Made by a program: the position numbers and the translations under genes
In this document: one piece after another, positions 46,107 through 57,905 of the stretch
Layout of the letters: the number at the start of each line of letters is the position of its first letter
Numbering within the stretch: the first letter of the stretch is position 1
The notes under the pieces: generated by a model
What the model was told of the DNA's origin: nothing
The model's database searches: none
What the model saw: only the letters and a program-made list of their open reading frames with translations
DNA from: Allantophomopsis cytisporea
Lineage: Eukaryota; Ascomycota; Leotiomycetes; Phacidiales; Phacidiaceae
Length of the DNA: 64,000 nucleotides
Direction: 5' to 3'
NCBI GenBank assembly: GCA_024752435.1
Contig: CP103025.1
Span: 496,001-560,000, forward strand

Positions 46107-48392
46107 TCAGATCATCCGTCCGTCCTTCTCATCGCCCACAAACCCATAACTGCTCTCTCGCACATGGCCACTCTTAACATCTTTAGCCTCAAGACTACGA
46201 TGCCCGGCATGGCCCAACTTCTCCTCCTCGCCCTCCATCTCCCGCCCATACATATCATCATTACTCGCCATGGGCCTGACGGAGCTCACCGGTCCGAAAT
46301 CTGGGAATTTCGCCTGGTAGGCCCGCGTTGGGGAGCGTACAATCGGCGTGCGGTTGTCGCCCGTGAAGCGACTCTCGCTCTTGTACAGCGGGCCGCCCTC
46401 GGCACGGGTCTTATCGCGGGAATACCATACGAGCAGGACTCGCACGAGGCCACCGAGCATGATTAGGAACCAGATACCGATTACGCACGCAGAGATGATT
46501 GCCTCTTCGCGGATGGCGTTGCGGATCTCATTCGCCATCTTGACAACGGTGGAGGTGATGTCGTCGCTGGCTGCGGAGCCGGGGCTCGAGAGGAATGAGT
46601 CGACGGTTGAATCATTCGCGAGACTTGCAGCGGCGCCGAGAGAGAAGGTGTCGTTCCTGAATTCGGGGAAGGTGATATGTGCGTTGTCGGAAACCCACGT
46701 GAGACCCTTTTGAATGCCTGCGATCTTGAGACCGATCAGGCAGTTTAGGACTTCCGTGATTGGATCGTAGAGGATGGTACCCCCGAAGGTGTCATTGAGC
46801 GCGGTGGTCATCTCATCGACGAAGGTGTTGATGGTAGAGTTTATCGCTGTCGTCGAAGTGTTCACCCAGCCAAACACATCGTCATTGATCTTGGTGTTCG
46901 TACTATTGATCACGCTGTTGGCTGAAAGAGCCCACTGCTCAGACGCGTTGTTCAGCGCGCCCACGACCGTGTCCGCAAAGCCGGAGACTTCGTTGGCGAG
47001 TGTGGGGACTTCTTTCTGGACGGCACGTAGCATAATGTATTGACAGAGGCAGGAAAATAGGCCAGCGATTCCCAAAGCCAGCACAAAGAGTGCCGGGATG
47101 GAGGTCGCATAGGCGATGAACCACCGAGTCAGGATCTGGCGCTTGGTGCTCTTAAATCGAGAGGCTGCCGTGATTCCTGCGGCCGCCGTGTATGGTCGAG
47201 AAGCAATATAAACAACATCCATCGGGTCGAAGGCATGTTTTTGCAGAAGCTGGGCGCGAGTTTGCATGGTTCTCCAGCGGCGGATTTCGAAGAAGGCCAT
47301 AGGGATGCAGACCAGAACTGCAAGGATGGTAATAACAACAATGAAGATCTTCTTAGCTGTATCTGCGAGGTCCGTCAGACCAGCGAAGAAGTCGTTGATG
47401 CCGTTGTTGTCGGAGCAGAAGCTAAGTGTTTCCTTGGCTGCAACTGGGAAAACAGATTTATCAAAGGTGTAGCCCGTCATGGACTCATTTATCAATTTCT
47501 TGATTTCCTCAAATGGTAGTTCGATGACACTGTTGGTGAAGTTCTGAACTTGAGAAAAGGTAGGAATCGATGAGTTCAATTTGTCCAGATCATCGTCCAT
47601 TGCTGTAGGATCAATAGAAATGTCATTCAACCCGGCCAAGGAGACATTAAGGGCATTTGAAATAGTAGGAGGTGACGAAGAGATGCCCAGGAAGGATGGA
47701 ATGCTCTCGATATCACTGATGAACTTGTTGAAATCACTCTCGAAAGACTCAATATCAGAAGATATTGAAGAGGTCAAGCTCTTGATAGTCTTGTTCATGA
47801 AATCACCAACGTTCTCGATGACATCAATGGCGACATGGAGACTTCCCGAGATGGCGAGAGTGATGAGACAGACGTAGGTCGATGTCATCATGTTGATGAC
47901 GAAGAGGACAATCTCCTCGACAGCGGTCACACTGAGCATGAGCATCTCCATGAGCCCATTAACTGCTTTTGTGACCCCATCAGCGGCGAGTTGGTTAACC
48001 CCTTGCGACATGTAGAAAGGCATCGATGCCATGGCACTGCCCATACTTTCGACACCTGAGCATGCTGATAATGCTTCCGTCTTCGCTTTTCCGATATCTT
48101 GGTTGAGGTTCTTGACAGCAAGTAGGACTCGACAGAGAACGAGTACCAGTAATACTGTCCACCTGTTTATCCACACTTGAGATAATCTCGCGCGAAGTCC
48201 GAGGTATGGTGTGTATTGAGGAGCGGTAGTAGGAACGGTATCGTAGTCCGAATCGTCTAAAGAGAAGTCGCGCATCTCATGACTATCGGCGTTCAAAGTT
48301 GGAGGAACAGCAGGATAACCTGCTTGCGGTCTTGATGCAGACATTTCTGTTGTGGAAGCTAGGAAGTGTCTAATTCCAGCCAGCGGAGACAT
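46107..48392 (-). CDS. PRM1: Plasma membrane fusion protein PRM1
   Basis: Intronless, 761 residues. The layout matches Prm1: a cytosolic N-terminus of about 70 residues, then TM1 (WTVLLVLVLCRVLLAV). A first large lumenal/extracellular part follows with many N-x-S/T sites, and TM2 lies near residues 145-185. TM3 is KKIFIVVITILAVLVCIPM and the next is IPALFVLALGIAGLFSCL. A second glycosylated loop follows, then a last TM, AIISACVIGIWFLIMLGGLV, and a charged tail. A conserved stretch after TM3, RAQLLQKHAFDPMDVVYIAS, is also present. The protein acts in membrane merger during cell-cell fusion (mating in yeast; hyphal and sexual fusion in filamentous fungi). The coding sequence looks complete and normal. 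Confidence 0.93.
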   Translation of the reverse strand: MSPLAGIRHFLASTTEMSASRPQAGYPAVPPTLNADSHEMRDFSLDDSDYDTVPTTAPQYTPYLGLRARLSQVWINRWTVLLVLVLCRVLLAVKNLNQDIGKAKTEALSACSGVESMGSAMASMPFYMSQGVNQLAADGVTKAVNGLMEMLMLSVTAVEEIVLFVINMMTSTYVCLITLAISGSLHVAIDVIENVGDFMNKTIKSLTSSISSDIESFESDFNKFISDIESIPSFLGISSSPPTISNALNVSLAGLNDISIDPTAMDDDLDKLNSSIPTFSQVQNFTNSVIELPFEEIKKLINESMTGYTFDKSVFPVAAKETLSFCSDNNGINDFFAGLTDLADTAKKIFIVVITILAVLVCIPMAFFEIRRWRTMQTRAQLLQKHAFDPMDVVYIASRPYTAAAGITAASRFKSTKRQILTRWFIAYATSIPALFVLALGIAGLFSCLCQYIMLRAVQKEVPTLANEVSGFADTVVGALNNASEQWALSANSVINSTNTKINDDVFGWVNTSTTAINSTINTFVDEMTTALNDTFGGTILYDPITEVLNCLIGLKIAGIQKGLTWVSDNAHITFPEFRNDTFSLGAAASLANDSTVDSFLSSPGSAASDDITSTVVKMANEIRNAIREEAIISACVIGIWFLIMLGGLVRVLLVWYSRDKTRAEGGPLYKSESRFTGDNRTPIVRSPTRAYQAKFPDFGPVSSVRPMASNDDMYGREMEGEEEKLGHAGHRSLEAKDVKSGHVRESSYGFVGDEKDGRMI

Positions 48393-51300
48393 TTTAGTAA
48401 AGTGTATTGCAAGAGCAAGATGATTTTGAGTTTGATATTAAACAATAGAGTTGAGTCAAGAAACTGAGGGAAAGTAATAGAGAAGTTGTCGATTGGTTTT
48501 GGGAATGTATTAGAAGAATCTCAATGCAGAATGCAATATGCAGAGTGTAGAAATTTTTGAATCAGGAAGGAAATAACAAAAAAATGAAGGAGTCACAAAT
48601 GAAGAGTGTGAATTGACATGAGCATTGTTGTTATTGTGTATTGTGAGGTTGTGTTATTGTGTATGAAAGACAATGGAGAGTGAGATGAAAGAAAGAAGAA
48701 CATCAATAGACGAAGGGTGTGGTAGAGTATGAGAATATACATACACGTGATAAATGAGAAACAAGCGCACGATGCGCAGCCAGAGCAGAAGCCTTTGTTT
48801 CGACTTCTGATTATTGCACTGGGCAGGCAATGATTGGATGTTTTGTCTTTTTTTCTTTCTGTTTTTTATTTTATGCTTTTTTTTCTTTGTCGTTGGTGGT
48901 TGGCGCGCAGTATCCGAAAATAGAGCGTTTCGAGGAGGCCTGACAACCAGTCGATTCTTTGTCTGAAGCAAAAAGTGAATCCCCACCAAAACACGCGGGA
49001 ATCTATTTCGATACTCCAGTAAGGTATTCTGGAATCAGGTGAGAGGTGAGTGGATCTAATTGGACTGTGTTTCGATGTTTGACCTTCAAAATTGGTGGCT
49101 TTGGGTGCAAGGTCAGCAAGGTGAGGTGAAGGTATGGTAGTCAGAGAGGACAAAGAGAAGCAAGACGATGGCTGATGATTCTCTTTTCTCTCTCCGAGTA
49201 GAAATGACTCTGGATAACTTGACTTGCAAATGCCGTGTATATGAGTAGAATGGAAAATCCAAGCAACGAATCGTCTAGAGGCAGATTCGGATAGAGTTGA
49301 TCATATACTGGCAGTAGCAAGGGGACACCTTCAGAGTCAGTGATATGATACTGCGATGGATATATCAATGGTGCCCATCTTTCCAAAAGACGACCGCGCT
49401 CTGGACTTGTCTGACTCTTTATTCGCTCTACAATCATATCAACAGGGCACAGCAGCCATCAAGGTCGGCAGTAGATTCCCTTCATTCTTCGTGGTCGTCG
49501 TCCACCTATCAAATATGCAAGGTTGTACCATCTGTTGTCCACCCACAGACCACAATTGACGGCACGAAAGCACAGAAAGGGTTCCAAAGGCAAAGGATAA
49601 GGGTCCAGGTGGCGAACGTTCTCTGAGATGCATGGAATGAGAAGAAATGTAGCATAGCAGAGCACAGCACGAACATCGCTTCCGTATCCATCCATACCCA
49701 TCTTTTGTTTCGGTGTAGAGCAAATGGAGAGGCAGGTACCAAACCTTCTCACCCTCTTCACTCTTCACGCTTTACTCTTCCCTCTCTCGCAGCCAACCTT
49801 TGTCGTCGAAAGTCAGTTAAAGTTGACAGGGCCGGTGCTACAAGTGACGTCGCTAGCAATGCTTCGTCTCTCCCCACTGGTGCGTTGCTGGCAAACACGT
49901 CAAGGATGTCTAAACACCCAGAGCCTGAACACCAACGGATTCGCAGAAGCCACAGGCACACGATGAAAACTGGTTCTGATCCTTGTGTGCTCGGAGATCT
50001 ACAACAACACTTCTCACCACGTCGATGCCCTCGCCCATACCCATAATCTGTCACCCTACCCAGCATCTGTGTGGAAAGTTCTGCTTCGTGGATCGGAGCA
50101 AAAAAGAGGCTGTGCTCCACTTCCACCACTGGTTCGTGAACAGACAAACCTCAACCGTCACAGGACTTGCAGTCCAATGTGGTGGTCGAGGTTGTGTGAC
50201 TCATCCTTACCCAACCCGACTTTCGGAGGATTACTGAGTATAGATGCATTCGATTCACGGATCTTTTGTTTCCACAAGCAGCACTGCAGAGAAGGTTTCA
50301 AATGCGGATGCAGAGTTCTGGCGGCGGCGGTGCATTCGAGATATGGTACATAAGTAACAAAAGTTACGCGCCGTAGGAACTGATTGGCTGTCAGCGCCCG
50401 ACATCTCTGTCTCTAAGCACGCCAGGTAACAGCTTGCCGCCCAGGCTCATACAAGACAGAGAAGAGTCCATACAGAAGTCACTTGATGTTGATTACGAAC
50501 AGAGTACGGAGGACTCCGCAGATAGGTAGAGTACGGAGAAGCTCAAGGTAGATTGCATTCATATTGCGTGGTCACGAGATCCTGACCTCAATGTGATATG
50601 CATTCGTACGGTCTCAAGATATTTTTGCACTTCTTTAGAGTACGTAGTGTGTACATGCACAAGCATTGTAGAGTACATATGCCAATTTGGTATTTGACAC
50701 AAGCGCCTTATTTATTAACAACCCAACCCGTTGATGCGACAGCTTTTCAAAGGGTACACGCTCATTACCCTCACTATATTTCATCTCGACTCTGACTCGT
50801 CTCCTGTAAGGGTCGGGAATTCGCAAACACATGATGCAGCTCAGGTGACTTTCAAGTCATCTGAGGCACAGACAGGTTATCCGCACGAGGGATTGCGTAG
50901 GTAGGTAGGCATTTTGTTCGATGTCCCTTCCAACTCGTTGGAAAATCAGAGCCATACTATGCCTGCGCACTTCTTGATTTCTGGTATTTCTTTTGAATAT
51001 TGTCCTTGAATGTTACAGGACTTCTTACACCTAACTTCACAAGTAAGTATGTATTCTTTCAATGCGTAATGACAGCAATACGCTCGTGCGTCTCCGACGG
51101 ATAACTTGTCGGGGCTTAAGCCTTCCAGGAGCCGATGCGTAGCGTGCATGGAACAACGCTAGACCACCATTGATTCAGCGGGAGGGATTTCTAGAAGAGG
51201 GACTGAGTGAGTCTTTTGGAAAAGTATCACGCATGCAGTTGATGAGGCTCAATCGGACCTTCATACTTTTATATAACCTTCAAATGCTTGTTGAACAATT

Positions 51301-51600
51301 CTTGAATACATGCTCGTTCAATTCACCATATTTATATTCCCCAAAGGCTATTACTACGCATGTCAGCGTCGATTTCCAATCGAAGCTTTATCATTGGATC
51401 GCTAGGCTCTCCGTTGACCCACCCCTGCAAGGTCATCGGGTGAGTTCGATTCTTGTGAGCTTCAAATGACACCATGCTGAGAAACCAACTCCTCAATCAA
51501 CAACTCCATTCAATTCAGTATCTTTATACAACCCATCGAAACTATCGACTGAACAACATCAAATCCCTCTAATCTACATCGCCTCGACTTCCACTTCATT
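48393..51600. other. Long intergenic region without a supported gene
   Basis: It separates divergent PRM1 (-) and ISA1 (+). Many overlapping frames of 60-130 codons occur on both strands at 49100-50400, but none has a domain, signal peptide or convincing splice partners. 48393-49150 holds T-rich and A-rich tracts that fit the PRM1 leader and promoter. Confidence 0.55.
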
Positions 51601-52421
51601 ATGGCCACACAAAGGGTCTTCGCCCCATTGACATCATCGTCGAGCCTCATCTCCAGATTTGCCTCCTCATCATCAAACCCCGCAGCTCGACCATGTCAAC
51701 ATGTTCTTCGTCAGTTCTCGTCACAACAAGCACTACGTGCATTCGGAAAGCGTAAGATGCAGACCAGCACAGCATACACCCCATATTCGCTCGGTAACCA
51801 CCCACCACCACCACGCAACTCGGGTATTCCAGACAGTTCCATCGCCGGTGGCATTCCACAAGTCAACGAGACTCGACCACCAAAGATGACTGGACAGCAC
51901 GAAATGATCTTTGGTGCGCCAGCGGAAGAGAAAACAAGCATTAGCGTCACTGAACAAGAAGCGCAAAAATCGAAGCCAACTTCAACCTCCACAGTCACAT
52001 CAACACAAGCGAAGCCAAAGCCAAGACCAAGGTTGCGCGCTCGTAAGGCTGCGATGAGCTTGACACCCGGTGCTGTTGAGCAACTTCGAGCATTGTTGGA
52101 TCAGCCAGAGCCCAAGCTCATCAAAGTCGGTGTGAAGAACAAAGGCTGCAGTGGACTGGCCTATCACCTTGAGTACGTGGAGAAGGCAGGAGCATTCGAT
52201 GAGATTGTTGAGCAAGATGGTGTAAAGGTTGTCGTTGACAGCAAGGCCTTGATGAGCATTATTGGCAGCGAAATGGATTGGGTAGAGGACAAGCTCAATG
52301 AGCGTTTTGTTTTCAGAAACCCAAATATCAGTAAGTTGGCTCGAGCTTTCATGTAAGCAAGTACAAATTCTAACATTAAACAGAGGAGCAATGCGGTTGT
52401 GGAGAGAGTTTCATGGTATGA
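51601..52421 (+). CDS. ISA1: Mitochondrial iron-sulfur cluster assembly protein Isa1 (IscA-like)
   Basis: Exons 51601-52330 and 52384-52421 total 768 nt (255 residues). The N-terminus is Ser/Arg/Ala-rich without acids, a typical mitochondrial targeting sequence. Residues about 60-145 are a low-complexity fungal insert. The IscA/HesB domain starts at about 150 (AAMSLTPGAVEQLRALL). Its three cluster-binding cysteines are Cys183 (NKGCSGLAYHLEYV) and Cys247/Cys249 in CGCGESFMV, encoded entirely by the 38-nt last exon. If the intron were not removed, a stop at 52354 would delete the CGC motif. Isa1 works with Isa2 and Iba57 in making [4Fe-4S] proteins in mitochondria. Confidence 0.95.
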
Positions 52422-52626
52422 GTTACGTATTTATAATCATTGGGCACTTTGAAGCGTGGTACTGCATTGGGAGGCGTTTGCGAGGCGTTTGGAATTGGAT
52501 CGGAGCTGGTGGATACTGCATCCTAGATATTTGTTTCCCGAATATCATTGCTTGCGAGAAAGTGAGCTTGAGCATAGAGCTCAGTATAAACTGAATAAGA
52601 ATCATGAATCATCCATAACTCATACA

Positions 52627-53063
52627 TTAAAATACTCCAGGTGTGAAATCCACCACCCTGACATTCTGTATCAACCCAGCCAAACTCTTTCCAAATGCCA
52701 AATGGGCTGGGTCTTCCTCCAAGTAATACTTGCGATCTTCTTCATTGTCGAAATGTGACACAAAGGCGTGAGAGAAGCCGCCCTTCACTAGTCAGCATAG
52801 TTCGGAATAAGCGGTAAGGGGGGGACAACTACTTGATGACCTTCTGGGCTGTTATCCTTTCCGCCAATCGAAGTTTTGATATATGGACTATTGGTCTTGG
52901 GTGATATACAATTATCCTTAAGAGCCAACATTCGTTGACACACCTGCTCTTATCAGCACCATTTCAAATCTGCTACCGTCAATTCTTGTAAACTCACGTC
53001 GTGGATGTCTTTTAGCTCCGTGTTCGGCTTGAATTCAAACATCACAATATGAACAATCGCCAT
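52627..53063 (-). CDS. Stress-responsive A/B barrel (Dabb) domain protein
   Basis: Exons 53063-52998, 52943-52833 and 52782-52627 total 333 nt (110 residues); its first exon is too short to be found as a plain open frame. MAIVHIVMFEFKPNTEL is a typical Dabb first strand (the conserved His-hydrophobic-x-Phe/Lys pattern). GGFSHAFVSHFDNEEDRKYY and HLAFGKSLAGLIQNVRVVDF match the second half of the ferredoxin-like barrel. Dabb proteins are small dimers; some are plant or fungal stress proteins or polyketide cyclases. The role here is unknown. It is convergent with ISA1 (205 bp between stops) and divergent from MGS1. Confidence 0.85.
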
Positions 53064-53340
53064 CTTCTATCAATGTATGCGTTGCGCTGAAAGCTTCAAA
53101 GTCAAGAAATCAAAGTTGTATATATCCGCACTATCCGCGATGACAACGAGGAACAGTGAAAGGACAACGTCGGAACAGAGCGGGGTCACCTCGTAACGTC
53201 ATCCATGCCGCAGCCTCGCGCACAAGGCTTCGATATCGCGTTTGCACGGCGCGTGAATTATATACCTGGCAAAGCATAAATCTTGCGACTCGCCATTCGA
53301 TGCGAAACAGACCATTCACCACTGTGAAAAGCTAGCCAGC
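53064..53340. promoter_or_regulatory. Shared 277-bp divergent promoter region (Dabb gene / MGS1)
   Basis: The two start codons face away from each other across 277 bp. TATA-like stretches occur for each side: TATATA near 53115-53121 for the minus-strand gene and TTATATAC near 53256-53263 for the plus-strand gene. Confidence 0.4.
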
Positions 53341-55145
53341 ATGGTCGCCTGTCCCATCTGCGGAAAATCCGTCAAGTCAAAGGACATCAACGATCATATC
53401 GACTCGAATTGCGAAAGTTATATCGAGACTTCTCCGCCGCCAACTCAATCCACGGCCTCCTCTCAGGCGCCCAAATCCGCCGTCTCCAGCTTCTTCCAGA
53501 CCCCCGCTGCCAAGAGAGCTTCCTCTACGGTGGTGCCCAAGGTCGAATCTAGTCCCGTTGCTGAGAGACTGTTCAGTACTCCGGCTTCTGCGAATAGTAA
53601 ACGCCCACTTGAGAATGGGAATTCTTCACCTACGTTAAAAAGGGAACTCGAGGATGATGGGGACGAACAATTGACTAAGAAATCGAAAACCAATGCTATT
53701 CAGAACGTTGCACCCTTGGCAGAGCGTATGCGACCTCGTACACTTGACGAAGTCTGTGGCCAGGAACTTGTTGGTCCAAATGGTATATGCTTCTGAGTCC
53801 ACAATTCACGCCTCCTCTAATGTTTTCTTAGGCGTTCTTCGAGGTCTTATAGAGACTAATCGAGTACCATCCATGATTCTCTGGGGAGGTTCCGGCACAG
53901 GGAAAACTACAATTGCTCGTTGTATTGCACATCAGGTCAACAGCCGCTTTGTCGAAATCAATAGTACATCGAGTGGGGTCACTGAATGCAAAAGATTGTT
54001 TGCTGAGGCAAGAAATGAGTTGAGCTTGACTGGGAGGAAGACAATCATATTCTGTGATGAGATACATCGGTTCAGTAAGACTCAACAGGATGTTTTTCTG
54101 GGACCAGTGGAGAGTGGGATTATCACGTTGATAGGTAGGTTCAAGTCATCACCACATTCACGCCATTATTCAAGAGCTATTCTGACAACTCCTAGGTGCC
54201 ACAACCGAGAATCCATCTTTCAAAGTTCAGAATGCTCTTCTGTCAAGATGTCGAGTTTTCACTCTTGCCAAACTCACCACCGAAGACATCGAATCCATCC
54301 TCCAACGCACTCTAACCCTCCTTTACCCCCCAGAGACCTCACCCCCATCTCTCATCGACTCCTCTCTGCTCAGATACCTCTCTGCCTTCTCCGACGGCGA
54401 CGCCCGCACAGCTCTAAACCTCCTAGACCTCGCCATTTCCCTAGCCAACAACCCCAACATGACACTCCAAACACTCAAATCCGCCCTAACCAAAAGTCTA
54501 GTCTACGACCGTGCAGGCGACCAACACTACGACACCATCTCAGCCTTCCACAAATCCGTACGCGGCTCAGACGCAGATGCCTCACTCTACTACCTCGCAC
54601 GCATGCTCCAAAGCGGCGAAGACCCCCTATACATAGCCCGACGCATGGTCGTCATCGCATCGGAAGACGTCGGTCTCGCTGACAACTCCCTGCTCCCGCT
54701 CGCCACAGCTGCGTACCAGGCGGCGGAGAAAATCGGCATGCCAGAGTGCAGGATCAATCTTGCGCATTGCTGTGTGGCGCTCTGTCACGCCCGGAAGAGT
54801 ACCAGGGTTTATCGCAGTCTTAATAATGTCTTCTCGGCCTTGAAGGAGCCCGGGGCTGCGGGATTGCCGGTTCCGATTCATTTGAGGAATGCGCCGACGA
54901 AGCTTATGAAGAGCTTGGATTATGGGGCTGATTATAGTAAGTTTTCTTGCTTCCATTTGCAACTGGTCTATATTGCGTGTTCAGGGCTGATGTCTACAGA
55001 ATATAACCCGAATTATAAAGATGGTAGGGTTGTACAGGAATATCTGCCTGAGGGACTTCGTGGTCGGAAATTTATGGAAGAGAGGGATTTGGGTACCGTC
55101 ATTGATCCAGGGGCATGGTCTGACCATGAACTTCCTGATGCTTGA
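53341..55145 (+). CDS. MGS1: AAA+ ATPase MGS1/WRNIP1 with UBZ4 zinc finger
   Basis: Exons 53341-53782, 53832-54134, 54196-54936 and 55000-55145 total 1632 nt (543 residues). A UBZ4/Rad18-type ubiquitin-binding finger is at the N-terminus (Cys4, Cys7, His19, Cys24). A Ser/Pro-rich linker follows, then the RarA/MgsA ATPase: LAERMRPRTLDEVCGQ, Walker A GGSGTGKTT (166-174), Walker B with IIFCDEIHRFSK, sensor 1 GATTENPSF, and the C-terminal MgsA_C tetramerisation region (VIASEDVGLADN, YNPNYKDG). It acts at stalled replication forks with PCNA and translesion polymerases; the finger binds ubiquitinated partners. Introns are short; all motifs are intact. Confidence 0.95.
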
Positions 55146-55470
55146 TATGATCATTCGATATGTGTGCAAGATAATGATTGAATGAAAATTGATTACTGGG
55201 TTTATATCATTAGCCTGGAGTTAGGAGTTGAACCTGAGATGCATTTATTGGATATGAATTATATAGAATATATTATATATAACACAATACTTTCCATCTT
55301 AAGTTCAATTTGAATCACGTAAAGTAGTGAAGTTCAGGAGTTGGGTAGATAGAAAGAAATGAAACAAGGAAAGTGGAGTGGCTCGGGTTTTCTTTCTTCT
55401 TTGTACTTAGGATGGAGATGAATAAATGGAAAATGAGTGGTTACTTTCCAGAATAAAAATACATACCCTT

Positions 55471-57905
55471 CTACTTTCTCTCGTCATTGCTCTCGCTATC
55501 TGTGTCTTCGTAATAGTCATCATCGTCAGACATCTCTTCATCTTCAATCCACGCCCCCGGAAGCCTCCATTCAGGATGATCGATCATATTCCAGAATTGC
55601 CCAGCGAATTCATCTGTTGGTCCGGAGCCATGAATATACCAACCTTCAATAGAGAGACCAGTCTCGATACTGAAAGTTCGCCATCTCATCTCAACTTTAT
55701 TACAGTCGTCGTTCTCATTGCCCAACCATAATCGTCCATTAATCCGTATATTCTTGTCGACCTTTCCTCCACGGTACAGAAGCGTTTGTTTTGCTCTAAA
55801 TTCCCGAATATTCATTCTTACTGCAACCAGAGCTTCGAGCCATATTCGTAGAACTGTGTTGCCTGCAGCTTTTGTGTCAAGAGACGAAGTACGAATCGCC
55901 CTGAGAGACGTGTGATCCAGAAATCGGCGGATAGCGTGTAGTAATGGAGTTCTCCCATCTCAGTCCTTTTTGTGAACGCTAACGCCTGTATCAAGCAGAT
56001 GTTTTAAGAGCGTCCACCAGCTCTCACACGTTTTGGACATAAATGCTTGATGCCGTTGTCTATCTTCGTTCCACTGTGACTGTGATCCCATACCAACCCA
56101 GTAAGGTTTCAATGGGGTCCATTTTCCATAAGGCTTAGAGCAAAAGGCTCGTTGTGATGAAACCAACCATTCCGAAGAAAATCGTGGCATGATAGATTCC
56201 CAACTAATAAATCTTTTCTTGTTGATGCTGAACAGTTGCACATATACAACAACTTGACATAGATCCGTAGCGCACTGGTGCAACAAAGTTCCCCAGTCGT
56301 AAGATTGCATTTCTGCAATTTCAAGATCTAGCACTTTATCCTCAGGTCCCAATATTTTCCAGATCGTATCGGGATCGTAAATTCCATAACGTGAAGTGTA
56401 CATGATAGCAGACATAGTACGAGTTCGCTGTGGTGCTTCGCAGTACATTGGCATACAGTGTGTAACTAGAGTGCTGAATGTCGTTGAGTTGCCATGAAAC
56501 TCTTTGATAATCACACTTATAGACCAGTCGTTTAGTTCCATGTCCCCAGCTTCCATGTTATTGATATAAACAGCTAACCGCCGAGAAAGTCTATCGTGTT
56601 CGAGTGGAGAGAGCTTCGCACCATAGTGAGCAAAGCCACGCAGCAGAACACTTGTTATATTAGTCGGAAAACCATATGTTACAAAGAAGGTAGACCTACA
56701 AAGCATCATATGGACTTACAGGCTCTTTAGTAAGATCCATTAGGAGATAGCAAGCTTCAGTGTTCGATGAGCGAATCCCGGATTAGATCCAAGCTTCTCA
56801 TTAGTAAGAAAGCGTGTGTGAAAGAAGTTATCACGTACCGGCAATAAGGGTGAATCATCATGTTGGCTCCTATCAAATGGTGTCGCTTGCTTCCATTCAA
56901 AAAGATCATGGACACCATTCAAATTTCCTCTCTGAATGCATTTCATTACGGCCGCATCATCGGATACCATATTGCAAGTTCGGAAGGAGAACGTCCATTT
57001 ACCATACATGTTATAGTAAAAGCTTCCCAAACCCTCTTCATTAACCAACCAGACGAACGAATCCTGATATTTGCAGATTTACCAGCCGTATATGGTGTGA
57101 TGGTACTTTCACTGGCATTCTTATTTGCAGGTGGTGCATCAAGGATGATAAAACTAGTCTCGCATTCGAAAGTTCCAAGCAACTTACTACCAAGGATCCA
57201 TAAAGATGATTCAACATTTATCGTCTGGCGTCGAAGTTGTTGACTTTCGTAGAGCTTAGGAGATGTCGAGGGTTGAATCATAGACTGAGTATAATTAGGC
57301 CGAGAATGATTTGAAGTTGATGCTATAGTATTAGGCATCTCTATGATCCTAGAACTCGGTGACATTTTGTATAGCTTGAACGCTATTACATCCGGTAGAA
57401 CTATGCTAGGCGTTGTCAAATTCGAATAAAACTTCCCCTTTATATACACTTGAATAACTTACCCTGTGTACGTTTTGCGACATAGTCTAAATATGAATAT
57501 AGAGCTACTTAGCTTGGTCCTCATTTTTTTGTATTTGATCCTTCTTTAAGACAAACTTCGCTGCTCCCACCTTCTTCCTAAGCCGACTACTAGTATTGAC
57601 TTGTAATGCTAATTCAGCCACTGAGTCAAGAAGTTACGCGGCAGCATCCTGAAAGAGCTTCAAGCTTTGCCTCATATCCGACATGTCAAATACATGTGAA
57701 TGGAGGTTGACGTCTTTGTATTGATTGTCGATGGCCGCGAGACTCGACACTAGCATATCAAGTTCACACACCATGAAACTGATATCCTCTGGCCTCCACT
57801 AACTTCGTCCTAGAACCCTTTGAGTTTGAAGGTGACTTTGGCAGCTTGAGCAGCCAGCTCGCCGATGCCAATTATGCTGGCTGCTAATCCAACAGCCTCA
57901 GCCAT
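55471..57905 (-). pseudogene. Broken Helo-like N-terminal / ankyrin protein gene
   Basis: From ATG 57905: MAEAVGLAASIIGIGELAAQ, the start of a Helo-like N-terminal domain; the next pieces are in another frame (FMVCELDMLVSSLAAIDNQY, RQSLKLFQDAAA, LLDSVAELALQVNTSSRLRK), with TAA where Gln is expected. From about 57048 to 55471 one frame runs for about 525 codons: WTFSFRTCNMVSDDAAVMK, CIQRGNLNGVHDLFEW, ATPFDRSQHDDSPLL, LLDTGVSVHKKD and DGRTPLLHAIRRF. The end is PEWRLPGAWIEDE plus an acidic tail. Three stop codons (two near 56705-56745, one TGA at 55959-55961 inside an ankyrin repeat) interrupt it. The fungal family of this layout is an ankyrin protein related to NLR-like receptors. Few lesions over 1.6 kb suggest recent loss, or alternatively a sequencing error at one site. 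Confidence 0.6.

Noticed and set aside
49141..50353. Cluster of overlapping frames between PRM1 and ISA1
   Set aside because: They lie on both strands and in all frames, without motifs, signal peptides or splice partners; expected by chance in moderately GC-rich DNA.
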